Source: Deltaproteobacteria bacterium | GTDB lineage: Bacteria; Desulfobacterota; Desulfobaccia; Desulfobaccales; 0-14-0-80-60-11 | Assembly: GCA_003599195.1 (NCBI GenBank) | Contig: QZIZ01000145.1 | Coordinates: 1 to 58,910, forward strand | Reading direction: 5' to 3' | Length of the DNA: 58,910 nt | Shown: positions 42,096 to 49,938 of the stretch, in pieces | Layout of the letters: each line of letters begins with the position of its first letter | How positions within the stretch are numbered: position 1 is the stretch's first letter | Notes under the pieces: model-generated | What the model saw: the letters and a program-made list of their open reading frames with translations, nothing else | Database searches by the model: none | Told to the model about the DNA's origin: nothing | Program-made: the position numbers and the translations under genes

Positions 42096-42395
42096 ATGCA
42101 AACAGATAAAGTATCGCGCAATTTGATGTTGACCATCGACCAGATCTCCCAACTCACCGGAGTGCGGAAGTCGACACTGCGTTACTGGGAAAAATCCTTC
42201 GACGATTTTCTCAAGCCGGCCCGGACCCAATCCAATCGCCGGGAGTATACTCTGGAAGACCTGGACGTGATCAAGGCTATCAAGAGGTTGTTGGAGGATG
42301 AACACCTCACCACCCAGGGCGTGCGCCTGAAGTTGGGGGAAATATCCGGCAACGGCAAGAAGCCCATGTCCCGGAGCAAGGCCCGGTTCGGGTGA
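42096..42395 (+). CDS. MerR-family helix-turn-helix regulator, 99 aa
   Basis: Start ATG 42096 has GAGGAGG 8 nt upstream; the ATG at 42081 overlaps that ribosome-binding site. The DNA-binding region is LTIDQISQLTGVRKSTLRYW, then a RREYTLEDLDVIKAIKRLL wing and helix. No ligand-binding domain follows beyond a basic tail. Its place directly after flagellin suggests a role in motility or surface gene control, which is inference. Confidence 0.85.
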   Translation: MQTDKVSRNLMLTIDQISQLTGVRKSTLRYWEKSFDDFLKPARTQSNRREYTLEDLDVIKAIKRLLEDEHLTTQGVRLKLGEISGNGKKPMSRSKARFG

Positions 42396-42401
42396 GGCAG
42401 G

Positions 42402-42493
42402 GTTGCGAGTTGCGAGTTGCGGGTTGCGAGTAAAAATTACCCGTAACCCGCAACTCTTTCATCTCTGTGCTCTCTGTGCCTCTGTGGCAAGGT
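42402..42493. repeat. Word repeats D (GTTGCGA hairpin) and C (CTCTGTG arm)
   Basis: GTTGCGA/GTTGCGG words (42402-42430) are followed by complementary CGTAACCCGCAACTC (about 42441-42457) around a short loop. A single arm of CTCTGTG words (42463-42490) follows, without its partner. Confidence 0.8.
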
Positions 42494-42504
42494 TTTTTAT
42501 CTTC

Positions 42505-43605
42505 TCACATCCTCCGAATAACCCTCTCATCCAAGAGACGGGCCAGGTCCTCCTCCCCGGGGCTCCAACCCCAGGCCGACTGCCAGACCCGGGGGCTCTC
42601 CATGCAAAGATAGACGAAGGCCCCGGGCAGGGCCTCTTCCAGCCACTCCCGCATGCGGGCATACATCTCTATGCGCAGGTCCTTAAAATAGCGGAGTTTG
42701 CCGTCCGGGGCCCGCACCATCTCAGACGCGGCGATGCGGCTTAAGGGAAAGCGCCGGTGCAGCAACTGCCGCATGGGAGGCAGAAAACGCAAGCCCCCCA
42801 AACTGATCCAGGCCACGGCCCCTGGCGGAACTGCCGCGCCCAATCGCTCCACCGTGCGCCGGTAGGCGTCTTCCCACCCGCGGAAATAGATCAGGGGATC
42901 GAAATGGAAAGCCAGCCGGAAACCTGCGGCCGCGGCCTGGGCCGCGGCCTGAAGGCGGGCCTCCAGAGGAGCCGTGCCCCGTTCTTCGGAACGGATGATT
43001 TCCGGCGGATTGAGGGACCAGGCAAAGACCACCTGGGGATTGGGACCCAGGGAGAGCAAGGGCTCCAGGCGGCGCCACTTGCTTTTGATCTCCAGCACGG
43101 CCCGGGGCCTGGAGGCAAAGAATGGAATCAGCCGGGCGTTGAGACCGGTTAATTCATCCAGGGCCAGGCTGTCCCCGAACTCCCCGGTGCCCAGGCGCCA
43201 GGACTTTTCCGGGTCCGCGGCCAGGCGGGCGTCGATCTCCGCCAGCAAGTCCTCGATATTGACAAACAGGGTGATGGCCGGAATATTCAGATAACCCTGG
43301 AGCACGCAGTAGGTGCAGTCCAAAGGGCAGTTCAGCCCCACCTGCAAGACCTGGTAGCCGCAGCAGATATAGTCCCTGGTCCCCGGACAGGGCCGCCAGA
43401 ACGGGCCTTTTTGGACGGCCAGCAGCAGGGTGGATTTGGCCTCCTCCACGAGCGCGGCCTGCATGCCTTCCCGGGGCCGGAGCGCGTCCCGGTGGGGGAT
43501 GACCTCTACGGGGACCCCGGGAAGCCGCGCCAGGACGCGGCGGGTCAGGCCGTAATCTACAGCCCCGGCTTCCAGGAAGATGCGTTTGATGCGAGAGGTG
43601 GTCAT
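42505..43605 (-). CDS. Spore photoproduct lyase-like radical SAM protein
   Basis: 366 aa. The radical SAM motif CPLDCTYC (C93, C97, C100) follows a conserved QVLQVGLN block. Residues RDYICCGYQ upstream and TGEFGDSLALDELTGL downstream match the SPL family. SPL repairs thymine dimers of the spore type in Firmicutes; relatives in non-sporulating bacteria have unproved functions. The protein lacks any membrane segment and is probably cytosolic. It is bracketed by repeat elements on both sides. Whether the SPL catalytic cysteine is conserved cannot be settled without an alignment. Confidence 0.85.
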   Translation of the reverse strand: MTTSRIKRIFLEAGAVDYGLTRRVLARLPGVPVEVIPHRDALRPREGMQAALVEEAKSTLLLAVQKGPFWRPCPGTRDYICCGYQVLQVGLNCPLDCTYCVLQGYLNIPAITLFVNIEDLLAEIDARLAADPEKSWRLGTGEFGDSLALDELTGLNARLIPFFASRPRAVLEIKSKWRRLEPLLSLGPNPQVVFAWSLNPPEIIRSEERGTAPLEARLQAAAQAAAAGFRLAFHFDPLIYFRGWEDAYRRTVERLGAAVPPGAVAWISLGGLRFLPPMRQLLHRRFPLSRIAASEMVRAPDGKLRYFKDLRIEMYARMREWLEEALPGAFVYLCMESPRVWQSAWGWSPGEEDLARLLDERVIRRM

Positions 43606-43616
43606 GTTTCAAATAC

Positions 43617-43740
43617 TTAACCGCAGAGGTACAGAGGACACAGAGATTCACGGAGGAAAAGGTTTTTGGTTTGGCGCAATGCGCCAAACCAAAATTATTA
43701 TCTCTGTGAAACTCTGTGCTCTCTGTGTCTCTGTGGTTAA
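43617..43740. repeat. C-family long hairpin with conserved apical stem, copy 1
   Basis: Left arm TTAACCGCAGAG (43617-43628) followed by ACAGAGGACACAGAG. Right arm CTCTGTG words ending CTCTGTGGTTAA (43729-43740). The apex is a perfect stem, GGTTTGGCGC paired with GCGCCAAACC over a 3-nt loop (about 43668-43690). It fills the gap between the SPL-like and phosphatase genes. Confidence 0.88.
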
Positions 43741-43747
43741 TGTCTTT

Positions 43748-44383
43748 TTAAAAGTCCACGTACGCTCCCCGCTTCAGGCTGCGGAGGTGGCAGTTGTCGT
43801 TGACGGACATGATGTGCCAAACGTCCCCCACCAGGTGGAAGCGGTTGATGGCCGTGGTATCCTGGCCGATGCGCCAGAAGTGGGAATTATCCAGGCCGAT
43901 GAAGCGGGCGATGAGGACCTTGTTCACCGCGCGGTGGGCCGCGAGCAGCACCGTCCGGCCGGGATGGCGCTTAACCACCTCCTCCACTGCGGCCCAAGCC
44001 CGCTGCTCCACCTCCTCCAGGGTCTCCCCCCGGGGGAAGCGCACCGTGTGGGGCGCGGTCTCCCATTGGCGGTAGAGGTCGGCATAGACCTTTTTCACCT
44101 CGGTCAAGGGCAGACTCTGCCATTCCCCGTAATTGATGTCCCCCAGGCCCGGCAGGTCCTGCACCTGGAGTTTATGGTGGCGGCAGATGGCGGCCGCGGT
44201 ATCCCGGGCCCGGGACAAAGGAGAACTATAAGCCGCGTGGATGGTCTCCTTTTGCAGCCACTCCCCGGCCAACTCGGCTTCCTCCCGGCCGGTGTCGTTT
44301 AAGGGGATATCCACCGTGCCCCGGAAGATCTTGTCTTTGTTCCAGGGAGTTTCGCCGTGGCGTACGAGGATGATGCGGGTCAT
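43748..44383 (-). CDS. Histidine phosphatase (phosphoglycerate-mutase-like) family protein
   Basis: 211 aa. The phosphohistidine motif ILVRHGETPWN (R8, H9) is at the N-terminus, and the second catalytic histidine lies in VLLAAHRAVNKVLIA. GRYSSPLSRA-like AYSSPLSRARDTA and GDINYGEWQSL complete the family pattern. The enzyme could be a cofactor-dependent phosphoglycerate mutase, an alpha-ribazole phosphatase or a general phosphatase. Sequence length favours the small-molecule phosphatases. Confidence 0.9.
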   Translation of the reverse strand: MTRIILVRHGETPWNKDKIFRGTVDIPLNDTGREEAELAGEWLQKETIHAAYSSPLSRARDTAAAICRHHKLQVQDLPGLGDINYGEWQSLPLTEVKKVYADLYRQWETAPHTVRFPRGETLEEVEQRAWAAVEEVVKRHPGRTVLLAAHRAVNKVLIARFIGLDNSHFWRIGQDTTAINRFHLVGDVWHIMSVNDNCHLRSLKRGAYVDF

Positions 44384-44512
44384 GGTTTTCCTCCAACTTT
44401 AGGAAAATTCATCTGACTGGAAGGGCCGGATCAGGTCAGGGCAAATTCCCTACCGCGATAGTCTACCATAAACCCTTGAGTTTTTGTTATCATTGGAGGC
44501 CGGGGGAAAAAA

Positions 44513-45676
44513 ATGGATGGTTTTCTAGTCGCGGCCATGGCCGCGGTCCTGTTGCTGATCGGTGTTTTACTCATAGTCGGGAGCCGGGCCCTGGAGCGGG
44601 CAAAATCCAAACTCGACTTAGATAGTCCCGGTCCCTGGCCCGCCGCGGCCCTCATCGTGCCGGTGGCCGGAGCCGCGTCGAATCTCGCGGCCAACCTGCG
44701 CTCCCTGCTCACCCAGGATTACCCGGATTACCAGGTAATTTTTGTGACCCGGGACCAATCCGACCTGGCCACCCGGGCGATCGCCGCCCTGATTCCGGAG
44801 CATCCCCGTTCCCGGCTGATCCTGAGCGGCCCCGCGTCGCAGTGCGGCCAGAAGAACCACAACCTGCTGGCCGGGGTGCAGGCCGCGGGGGAAGAGCCGG
44901 AGATTCTGGTATTCTGCGACAGCACCCGCCTGGCCCACTCCAACTGGCTCAAGGGTTTGGTATTGCCTCTGGTGAAAGGAGAGGCCCCGGTGGTCAGCGG
45001 CTACCACCACGTCCTGCCGCAAGACGGGAGCTTCGCCGCCTGGGGCCGGGCCGTCACCGTGTCGTTCCTGTTCCTCACCAAGGGCATTGCCCGGTGCAAC
45101 CAGCCCTGGGGCGGGGCCACGGCCATCTCGCGGCGGCTCTTCGAGGACCTGGGGGTGCGGGACCTCTGGGCGCACAACGTGGTGGACGACGTCTCCCTGG
45201 CGATGCTGCTCCAGGAAAAGGGCCTACGGGTGGTCCTGGCCTCGGGGGAGAGCCTGATGACCCCCATCTCCGGGGATACCCTGGCCACCTGGGGCGACTG
45301 GGCCATCCGCCAGTGGATCTACCTGAAGTTTTGCTTGCCCGGGTCCTGGCTGGCCTTGGGTCTATTTTTTTACTTGCTGTCGGGATTGGTGCTCTGGGCC
45401 GGGGTGCGGATAGCCGCGGCTGCCGTGAGTTCCGCGCCCATTTCCGCCTGGCCCGAGGCCGCGTTTCTGGGGGCCCTCACCGGCATGGCCATCTCCCTGA
45501 AAGACCTGCACCCCCAACCCCCGCGGCTCCGCACCTGGCTGCCGGCGTTTTACGCGGCCATCTTCATGGGGGCCTGGTGCCACCTGTGCAACTGGCCCAT
45601 GGGGGAGATTCACTGGCGGGGGATTTCCTACCGCGTCGGCTGGAAGGGGAGGGTTTTGGGGATAAGTAATAAGTGA
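44513..45676 (+). CDS. Membrane glycosyltransferase, family 2 (ceramide-glucosyltransferase-like)
   Basis: 387 aa. An N-terminal membrane helix (about 5-23) is followed by the catalytic domain: ALIVPVAGAASNLAANLRSLLTQDYPDYQVIFV, VFCDSTRLAHSNWL (a DxD-like CDS), VVDDVSLAMLL and the RQWIYLK acceptor-binding motif (Q/RxxRW-like). Two to three C-terminal helices follow. Likely adds sugar to a lipid on the cytoplasmic side. The last codons (GISNK and stop) are read from TAAGTAATAAGTGA words of a repeat. It is convergent with a flippase-like gene. Confidence 0.88.
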   Translation: MDGFLVAAMAAVLLLIGVLLIVGSRALERAKSKLDLDSPGPWPAAALIVPVAGAASNLAANLRSLLTQDYPDYQVIFVTRDQSDLATRAIAALIPEHPRSRLILSGPASQCGQKNHNLLAGVQAAGEEPEILVFCDSTRLAHSNWLKGLVLPLVKGEAPVVSGYHHVLPQDGSFAAWGRAVTVSFLFLTKGIARCNQPWGGATAISRRLFEDLGVRDLWAHNVVDDVSLAMLLQEKGLRVVLASGESLMTPISGDTLATWGDWAIRQWIYLKFCLPGSWLALGLFFYLLSGLVLWAGVRIAAAAVSSAPISAWPEAAFLGALTGMAISLKDLHPQPPRLRTWLPAFYAAIFMGAWCHLCNWPMGEIHWRGISYRVGWKGRVLGISNK

Positions 45677-45823
45677 TAAGTGATCAGTGATCAGTCATCA
45701 GTGATCAGTGATCAGTGATCAGTGAGACACCAGGCGATAACCTACCGAACTTATTACTATTTATTTTTTACTGGCCACCGGCCACTGACCACTTCTCTGC
45801 GTCCTCCGCGTCTCTGCGGTGAA
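45666..45823. repeat. Word repeats F (TGATCAGT), H (GGCCACTG) and C (CTCTGCG)
   Basis: Tandem AGTGATCAGTGATC words at 45666-45725 form the largest F array in the window and overlap the glycosyltransferase 3' end. ACTGGCCACCGGCCACTGACCACT words (about 45769-45792) and a C arm (45795-45822) follow. The three families lie end to end between two convergent genes. Confidence 0.85.
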
Positions 45824-47248
45824 TTATCTTTCTTTCCACCAGCGCCAGGACAGGGCGAAGAAGGGAACCAGGGCCAGGAGTTCGGCCAGGTTCCGGGGCA
45901 GCAGGGATTTGGTGAGGAAATAAGCCAGGAAGCCGGCCAGCGCCGCTCCCAGCAATTGGATAAAAGGTTTCCGGGGGATCAGGTTCAGCTTCCATTGGCA
46001 ATAGGAGACGGTCATGGAGGTCACCGCTACCTTGGTAATGACAATGGACAGGGCCGCGCCCAGCAGCGGCTGCCAGGGGACCAGGAGGCCGCAGGCCAGG
46101 AGGTTGATCCCCAGGCCGCTGAGATAAAAGACCAGGAGCAACTTCTCCCGGCGCATGCTGACCATCAGCAGGGCCGCGAGATTGTGGAGAAAGCCGCAGA
46201 CGATAGTGGCCACCAGGATTTTCTGGAGCCAGACCGCGTCTTGATAGTGAGAGCCGTAGATCAGCATAATCAGGCGGTCGCTTTCCACGGCCAGAAAGAA
46301 CATCAAGGGCAGGGCCGCGGCCAGGAGCCAGGCCGCGGTTTTCTGCGCCAGGCTGGAGACCTGGGCGGTATCTTTATCTTCCTTCCAGAGCTTCACGAAC
46401 ACGGGGAAGAGGACGCTCTGCAGCAGCAGGCCGGAGACCACTCCGGAGACGCCGTCCACGGTCTGGTTGGTGACGCTGTATTGGGCCACCCCGTCGGCCC
46501 CGCCGTAGCGTTGCAGGAAAAAGAGATTGGCCTTGTTGTAGACGATGGCCGCAATCTCGATGAGGGCAAAGATCAGGCCCCGTTGGGTAATGGCCCACAC
46601 ACCCTTCAAAGAGGGCCGCTGCAGGGGGATGCGGCGGAGGATGAGATACGCGCCTGCAGCCAGAAAGACCAGGGTTTCGATGATCTTAAACAGGGCAACG
46701 ACCTGGGCCGAGGCTCCCAGGAGCAGGGTCAGCAGACCGTAACCCAGGCCCACGCCCGCGCCCAGGGCCTTGATCCTCCCTTCCAGGTCCTGGCGGCCCT
46801 CCACCTGGAAAGCCACGAAGAAGGTGGAAGCCAGGGCCTCCAGGGCCACCCCCATGCCGATGGCCAGCATCACCAGCTGCAAGTCCCGGCTGTATCCCTG
46901 CCACTGGAAGAAGGCCAGGCTGCCCGCCAATGCTCCCACCAGCAGGACGCTTTTGATCAGCATGACTTGCGACAGAACCGTGCCCGGATGCCGGTCTTTA
47001 TCGGTGAGCAGGGAAACCAGGGGCAGGTTGAGGCCGAACTCCCCCACCAGCACGAGAATGGCGCCTAAGCTGATGGCCAGCATGAATTCGCCGTAGGTGG
47101 CGGCGCTTTTGCGGGCCAGGAGGATGAAAAAAACGGTGACCAACGCCTCTCTGATCCAGCGCGCGCTCAAGAGATAGGCGAACTTGCGCAGGATGCGGTG
47201 GGAGGGTGTCCCGGATGAGGGGGTGGGTTGGTTGGCAGTGGCTGGCAT
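45824..47248 (-). CDS. Polysaccharide/lipid flippase-like membrane protein (MATE/Wzx fold)
   Basis: 474 aa with twelve to fourteen membrane helices and no signal peptide. FAYLLSARWIREALVTVFFILLAR is the first helix pair. TQRGLIFALIEIAAIVYNKANLFFLQRYGGADGVAQYSV matches the RfbX/polysaccharide-biosynthesis (MVIN/MATE-like) pattern. It probably flips a lipid-linked oligosaccharide across the inner membrane, consistent with the convergent glycosyltransferase gene. Whether the two act together is inference. Confidence 0.85.
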   Translation of the reverse strand: MPATANQPTPSSGTPSHRILRKFAYLLSARWIREALVTVFFILLARKSAATYGEFMLAISLGAILVLVGEFGLNLPLVSLLTDKDRHPGTVLSQVMLIKSVLLVGALAGSLAFFQWQGYSRDLQLVMLAIGMGVALEALASTFFVAFQVEGRQDLEGRIKALGAGVGLGYGLLTLLLGASAQVVALFKIIETLVFLAAGAYLILRRIPLQRPSLKGVWAITQRGLIFALIEIAAIVYNKANLFFLQRYGGADGVAQYSVTNQTVDGVSGVVSGLLLQSVLFPVFVKLWKEDKDTAQVSSLAQKTAAWLLAAALPLMFFLAVESDRLIMLIYGSHYQDAVWLQKILVATIVCGFLHNLAALLMVSMRREKLLLVFYLSGLGINLLACGLLVPWQPLLGAALSIVITKVAVTSMTVSYCQWKLNLIPRKPFIQLLGAALAGFLAYFLTKSLLPRNLAELLALVPFFALSWRWWKER

Positions 47249-47255
47249 TACGAAA

Positions 47256-47456
47256 CAGTTTTTAGTTTTAAGTTTTTAGTTTTTAGTAAAAAATCCAGAT
47301 TAGAGGCTGGCGGCGGAAAATATTTTTCCCAAATCTCATATATACTAGATGGTTTTGATCTGACCAAGGAAAAGTTCAGTATGAAAGGGGCTGGAGAAGT
47401 GTGGGGGGAGGGGTGAATCTTTGCTCCTTTAACGAAAAACTAAAAACTAAAAACTG
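47256..47456. repeat. Inverted word repeat G (TTTTTAGT / ACTAAAAA)
   Basis: Left arm CAGTTTTTAGTTTTAAG.. (47256-47286) and right arm of CTAAAAACT words ending AAAAACTG (47435-47456) are complementary and 148 bp apart. The loop carries TATATACTAGATGG-type AT-rich sequence but no recognised gene. It lies between the flippase and methyltransferase genes. Confidence 0.85.
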
Positions 47457-47463
47457 TATCACA

Positions 47464-48078
47464 TCACTCCTGCCGCAGGGCCAGACACAGCCCGTCCTGC
47501 TCCGGGGAATGCAGGGGCAGAAAGCTAAAGAGCTGCACCACCCGCCAGCCGCCCTGGGTGAAGATTTCCCGGTTGAAGTCCGCGGCCCCGGCAAAGCCCA
47601 CGTTATCGGCGGCGAGCAGCCCGCCGGCCTTGAGCAGGCGGCGGCAGTGGGCCAGGGCTGGGAGATAGCTTTCTTTATCAATGTCCAGGAAAATCAGGTC
47701 AAAGGTCTCAGTCATGTCCGCCATCAGCTCCAGGGCCTGGCCGCGGCGCACCTCAATTTGATCCGCCAGCCCGGCCCGGGTAAAATTGGCCTCAGCCCGC
47801 CGGGCCATGTCTTCGCTCATTTCCAGGGTAATGACCCTGCCTCCCGGGGGCAAAGCCCGGGCCAGGTAGATGGCGGAATAGCCGGAGGCCGTGCCCAGCT
47901 CCAGGATGTTTTTGGCCCCGGCCAGCCGGGCTAGGATATATAAAAGTTCTCCCACCACCGGGCCGACGATGGGGATGGCTTCCCGGGTTGCTTCCTCTTC
48001 CAGCTCCAGGAGCAGCCCGTCCCGGGGAGGGATGAAGCCCCGGAAGTAATTTTCCAGGTTAGGGATCATCATGAACAT
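47464..48078 (-). CDS. O-methyltransferase (class I SAM-dependent, COMT-like)
   Basis: 204 aa from ATG 48078; AGGAG lies a few bases upstream, and two further ATGs six and nine bases downstream are equally possible. Motif I ILELGTASGYSAIYLA, motif II area GGRVITLEMSEDM, and DLIFLDIDKESYLPAL (metal/acceptor Asp) are those of caffeoyl-CoA-type O-methyltransferases. Likely methylates a catechol-like or phenolic metabolite. No pathway partner is adjacent. Confidence 0.9.
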   Translation of the reverse strand: MFMMIPNLENYFRGFIPPRDGLLLELEEEATREAIPIVGPVVGELLYILARLAGAKNILELGTASGYSAIYLARALPPGGRVITLEMSEDMARRAEANFTRAGLADQIEVRRGQALELMADMTETFDLIFLDIDKESYLPALAHCRRLLKAGGLLAADNVGFAGAADFNREIFTQGGWRVVQLFSFLPLHSPEQDGLCLALRQE

Positions 48079-48090
48079 TAGGCTCCTAAT

Positions 48091-48214
48091 TTTCACCACA
48101 AAGACACGAAGGCAAAAAGAATCACAAAGAAATAATTTGTTACTTTGGCGCTAAGCGCCAAAAGTAACAGATTATACTTGGTGTAACTTTGTGTCTTTGT
48201 GCCTTGGTGGTGAA
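48091..48214. repeat. C/J-family long hairpin with conserved apical stem, copy 2
   Basis: Left arm TTCACCACAAAGACACGAAGGC (written here as two parts: TTCACCACAAAG and ACACGAAGGC) from 48092; right arm of CTTTGTG words ending CTTGGTGGTGAA at 48214. The apex GTTACTTTGGCGC pairs with GCGCCAAAAGTAAC (48139-48168). The arm words differ from copy 1 (CAAAG instead of CAGAG) but the apical GGCGC/GCGCC stem is the same. Confidence 0.85.
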
Positions 48215-48225
48215 TCTTTCTCTTT

Positions 48226-48267
48226 TTACGCCGAAATCCTTTGCAGCAGACTGGCCTTGAGGCGGTC
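48226..48267 (-). pseudogene. Remnant of a SHOCT-type C-terminus
   Basis: On the minus strand these 42 bases read DRLKASLLQRISA and a stop. They match the last 13 codons and stop of the SHOCT protein gene at 49939-50520 (DRIKASLLQRISA) at 37 of 42 bases. No upstream part of such a gene remains here. Both this fragment and the intact gene end within about 15 nt of a C-family hairpin. The remaining 48268-48359 contains only a short CACAGGCT/AGCCTGTG palindrome. Confidence 0.8.
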
Positions 48268-48359
48268 TCGCCCGCCCCGGTAATCCGCACAGGCTGGAAA
48301 GCCTGTGCTGGCAGTCCATGGCCAGGGCCTTGGCGGTATCGGCGCCGTTTCCGGGGCTG

Positions 48360-49478
48360 TTATGGGTTTTTGTCCTGTAATAAAAGATTAATTGCGGGTG
48401 TGGTCTTGGGCGCGATGGGTGCGCCGTAAGAGTACTTCCACATTTCGTCCAGAAACTGGCCGCTTCTTTGCCCGCCAAACATGAGGATGTAGCCTGCCGC
48501 TTGGGAGGCGGAAATCATGGATTCGGAAGAGCCGGCGGGAACACCCACGGCTGCGGCCTGGCTTTGCACGGGACCGTCAGCTTTTTTCACCCATTGATTG
48601 GAGACAATGTCGTACTCCCAGGTGTCGCCCCGCTCTCCTGTCTGGCCCCGGCCGCCTTCGATAGTTATTTTGTCGGCGTTGAGGGCGGCAATGGCGTTTG
48701 TTCGTCCGGCGGGAATACTTGACTGGGGGGTGATTTTCTTCCATTCCTTGGTAGCATAATCATAGGACAACAGATGATCATACACAAGCTGTCCGTTGTC
48801 TCCGCCGTAAACATACATTTCGGTGCCGCTCGTCCCGGCCCAGTGGCCCTGGGACGCATAATCGGAATCTCCCTCACGTTTCCATGTAAAAGTTTTCAGA
48901 TCGAAGCTATAAAGGTCGCTGTACACGTTGTTATACCGGTCTTTGCCGCCATACATGTAGGCCGTGTCTCCGGCGACGGCGACGCTAGAATTGCTCTTTG
49001 GGACCGGCAACTCACCTTTGGGGTTCACTTCCTGCCAAATTTTCAAGACAGTGTCATATGCCCAGATATCGCCCAAGGGTACTCCCTGGGCATCCGCGCC
49101 GAAGAAGATGAACATCTTTTCTCCATAGGCAACGGCCGCATGGTCTTTGCGAGCTTTGGGCAGTGCACCATTGGGATTTAACTGTTTCCATTCATCGGAC
49201 TCCTGCTCAAGATACCACAAATCATTCACCAAAACGGCTTTAGCCGCCACCCCGCCGGTCTCACCCGCATTCCCATCCCCCCCGAACAGGTAGGCCTGCC
49301 CGCCGATGAGAACCATGCTATGGCCGGCGCGGGCCCCGGGAACCGCGCCCGGCGGTGTCACGGGCTCCCACGCATCCGCCCGCAGCGGCTCCGCCAGGCA
49401 AAGGATGGCAGGCAGCATGACCAGAACTAGCAACAAAGACCGATGGTTGGACACCATGAATGCCGCTAATCTTTGCAT
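48360..49478 (-). CDS. Exported kelch-repeat protein
   Basis: 372 aa. A signal peptide-like N-terminus (about 8-35, LLLVLVMLPAILCLAEPLRA) follows a short basic stretch. The body consists of about six kelch units (for example GHSMVLIGGQAYLFGG, DHAAVAYGEKMFIFFG, SSVAVAGDTAYMYGG, GTEMYVYGGDNG), forming a beta propeller. No catalytic domain is fused. Likely a periplasmic or surface binding protein. AGGAGG lies just before the ATG. It has a long leader and a promoter with a -35 context like that of the PQQ-propeller gene. Confidence 0.85.
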   Translation of the reverse strand: MQRLAAFMVSNHRSLLLVLVMLPAILCLAEPLRADAWEPVTPPGAVPGARAGHSMVLIGGQAYLFGGDGNAGETGGVAAKAVLVNDLWYLEQESDEWKQLNPNGALPKARKDHAAVAYGEKMFIFFGADAQGVPLGDIWAYDTVLKIWQEVNPKGELPVPKSNSSVAVAGDTAYMYGGKDRYNNVYSDLYSFDLKTFTWKREGDSDYASQGHWAGTSGTEMYVYGGDNGQLVYDHLLSYDYATKEWKKITPQSSIPAGRTNAIAALNADKITIEGGRGQTGERGDTWEYDIVSNQWVKKADGPVQSQAAAVGVPAGSSESMISASQAAGYILMFGGQRSGQFLDEMWKYSYGAPIAPKTTPAINLLLQDKNP

Positions 49479-49727
49479 CTACCGCCCTCCTTCGGTTTTT
49501 CGGGGGAATGAGAAGGTTTTCAGTCTTTTTCCCAGCGGGGGAAAACCGCCGGGCCGAATTGCACGATGGAGGGGTTAAATAATGAATGGGTTCAGGTTTC
49601 GCGCCTCTTGCCAAACCGCTTGATCCGGTCATCCTGGGGCGGCGTTAAGTGTAGGTGTTGGAAATAACTGGAATCTTCGCGGCGCCCGGAATGACGTTTG
49701 CTGCCAAGGGAAGTTTAACTAGGCACT

Positions 49728-49756
49728 ATGCTATTTAGAAGCGATGGGGAAGTCAA
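49728..49756 (-). promoter_or_regulatory. Predicted promoter of the kelch gene; leader 49479-49727
   Basis: TTGACT (49756-49751), a 17-nt spacer, and TAGCAT (49733-49728). The start of transcription is near 49721, leaving a leader of about 240 nt with several GC-rich stems (for example GGCGGTTTTCCCCCGC region). I could not assign it to a known riboswitch. No gene is seen in 49479-49820. Confidence 0.55.
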
Positions 49757-49820
49757 GAATATTTTCCGCCTGCCCGGAAATCCGGGGTTAGGAGGTTGGT
49801 GTGGAGGATAACATAAATAC

Positions 49821-49935
49821 TTCACCGCAGAGGCGCAGAGTTCGCAGAGAATCACAGAGGAAAAGATTATGGTTTGGCCCAAAGCGCCAAACCATAATTA
49901 TTGTCTCTGCGTCCTCTGCGTCTCTGCGGTAAATA
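49821..49935. repeat. C-family long hairpin with conserved apical stem, copy 3
   Basis: Left arm TTCACCGCAGAGGCGCAGAG (49821-49840) with TTCGCAGAG following; right arm of CTCTGCG words ending TCTGCGGTAAA (about 49903-49933). The apex TTATGGTTTGG pairs with CCAAACCATAA (49867-49897), with the GGCGC side altered to GGCCC. It ends 3 nt before the SHOCT gene stop codon. Confidence 0.85.
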
Positions 49936-49938
49936 TTT

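Noticed and set aside
48140-48478. Minus-strand ORF of 112 codons over the hairpin and kelch gene end
   Set aside because: Translates repeat arms and the kelch gene in another frame; no start signal.
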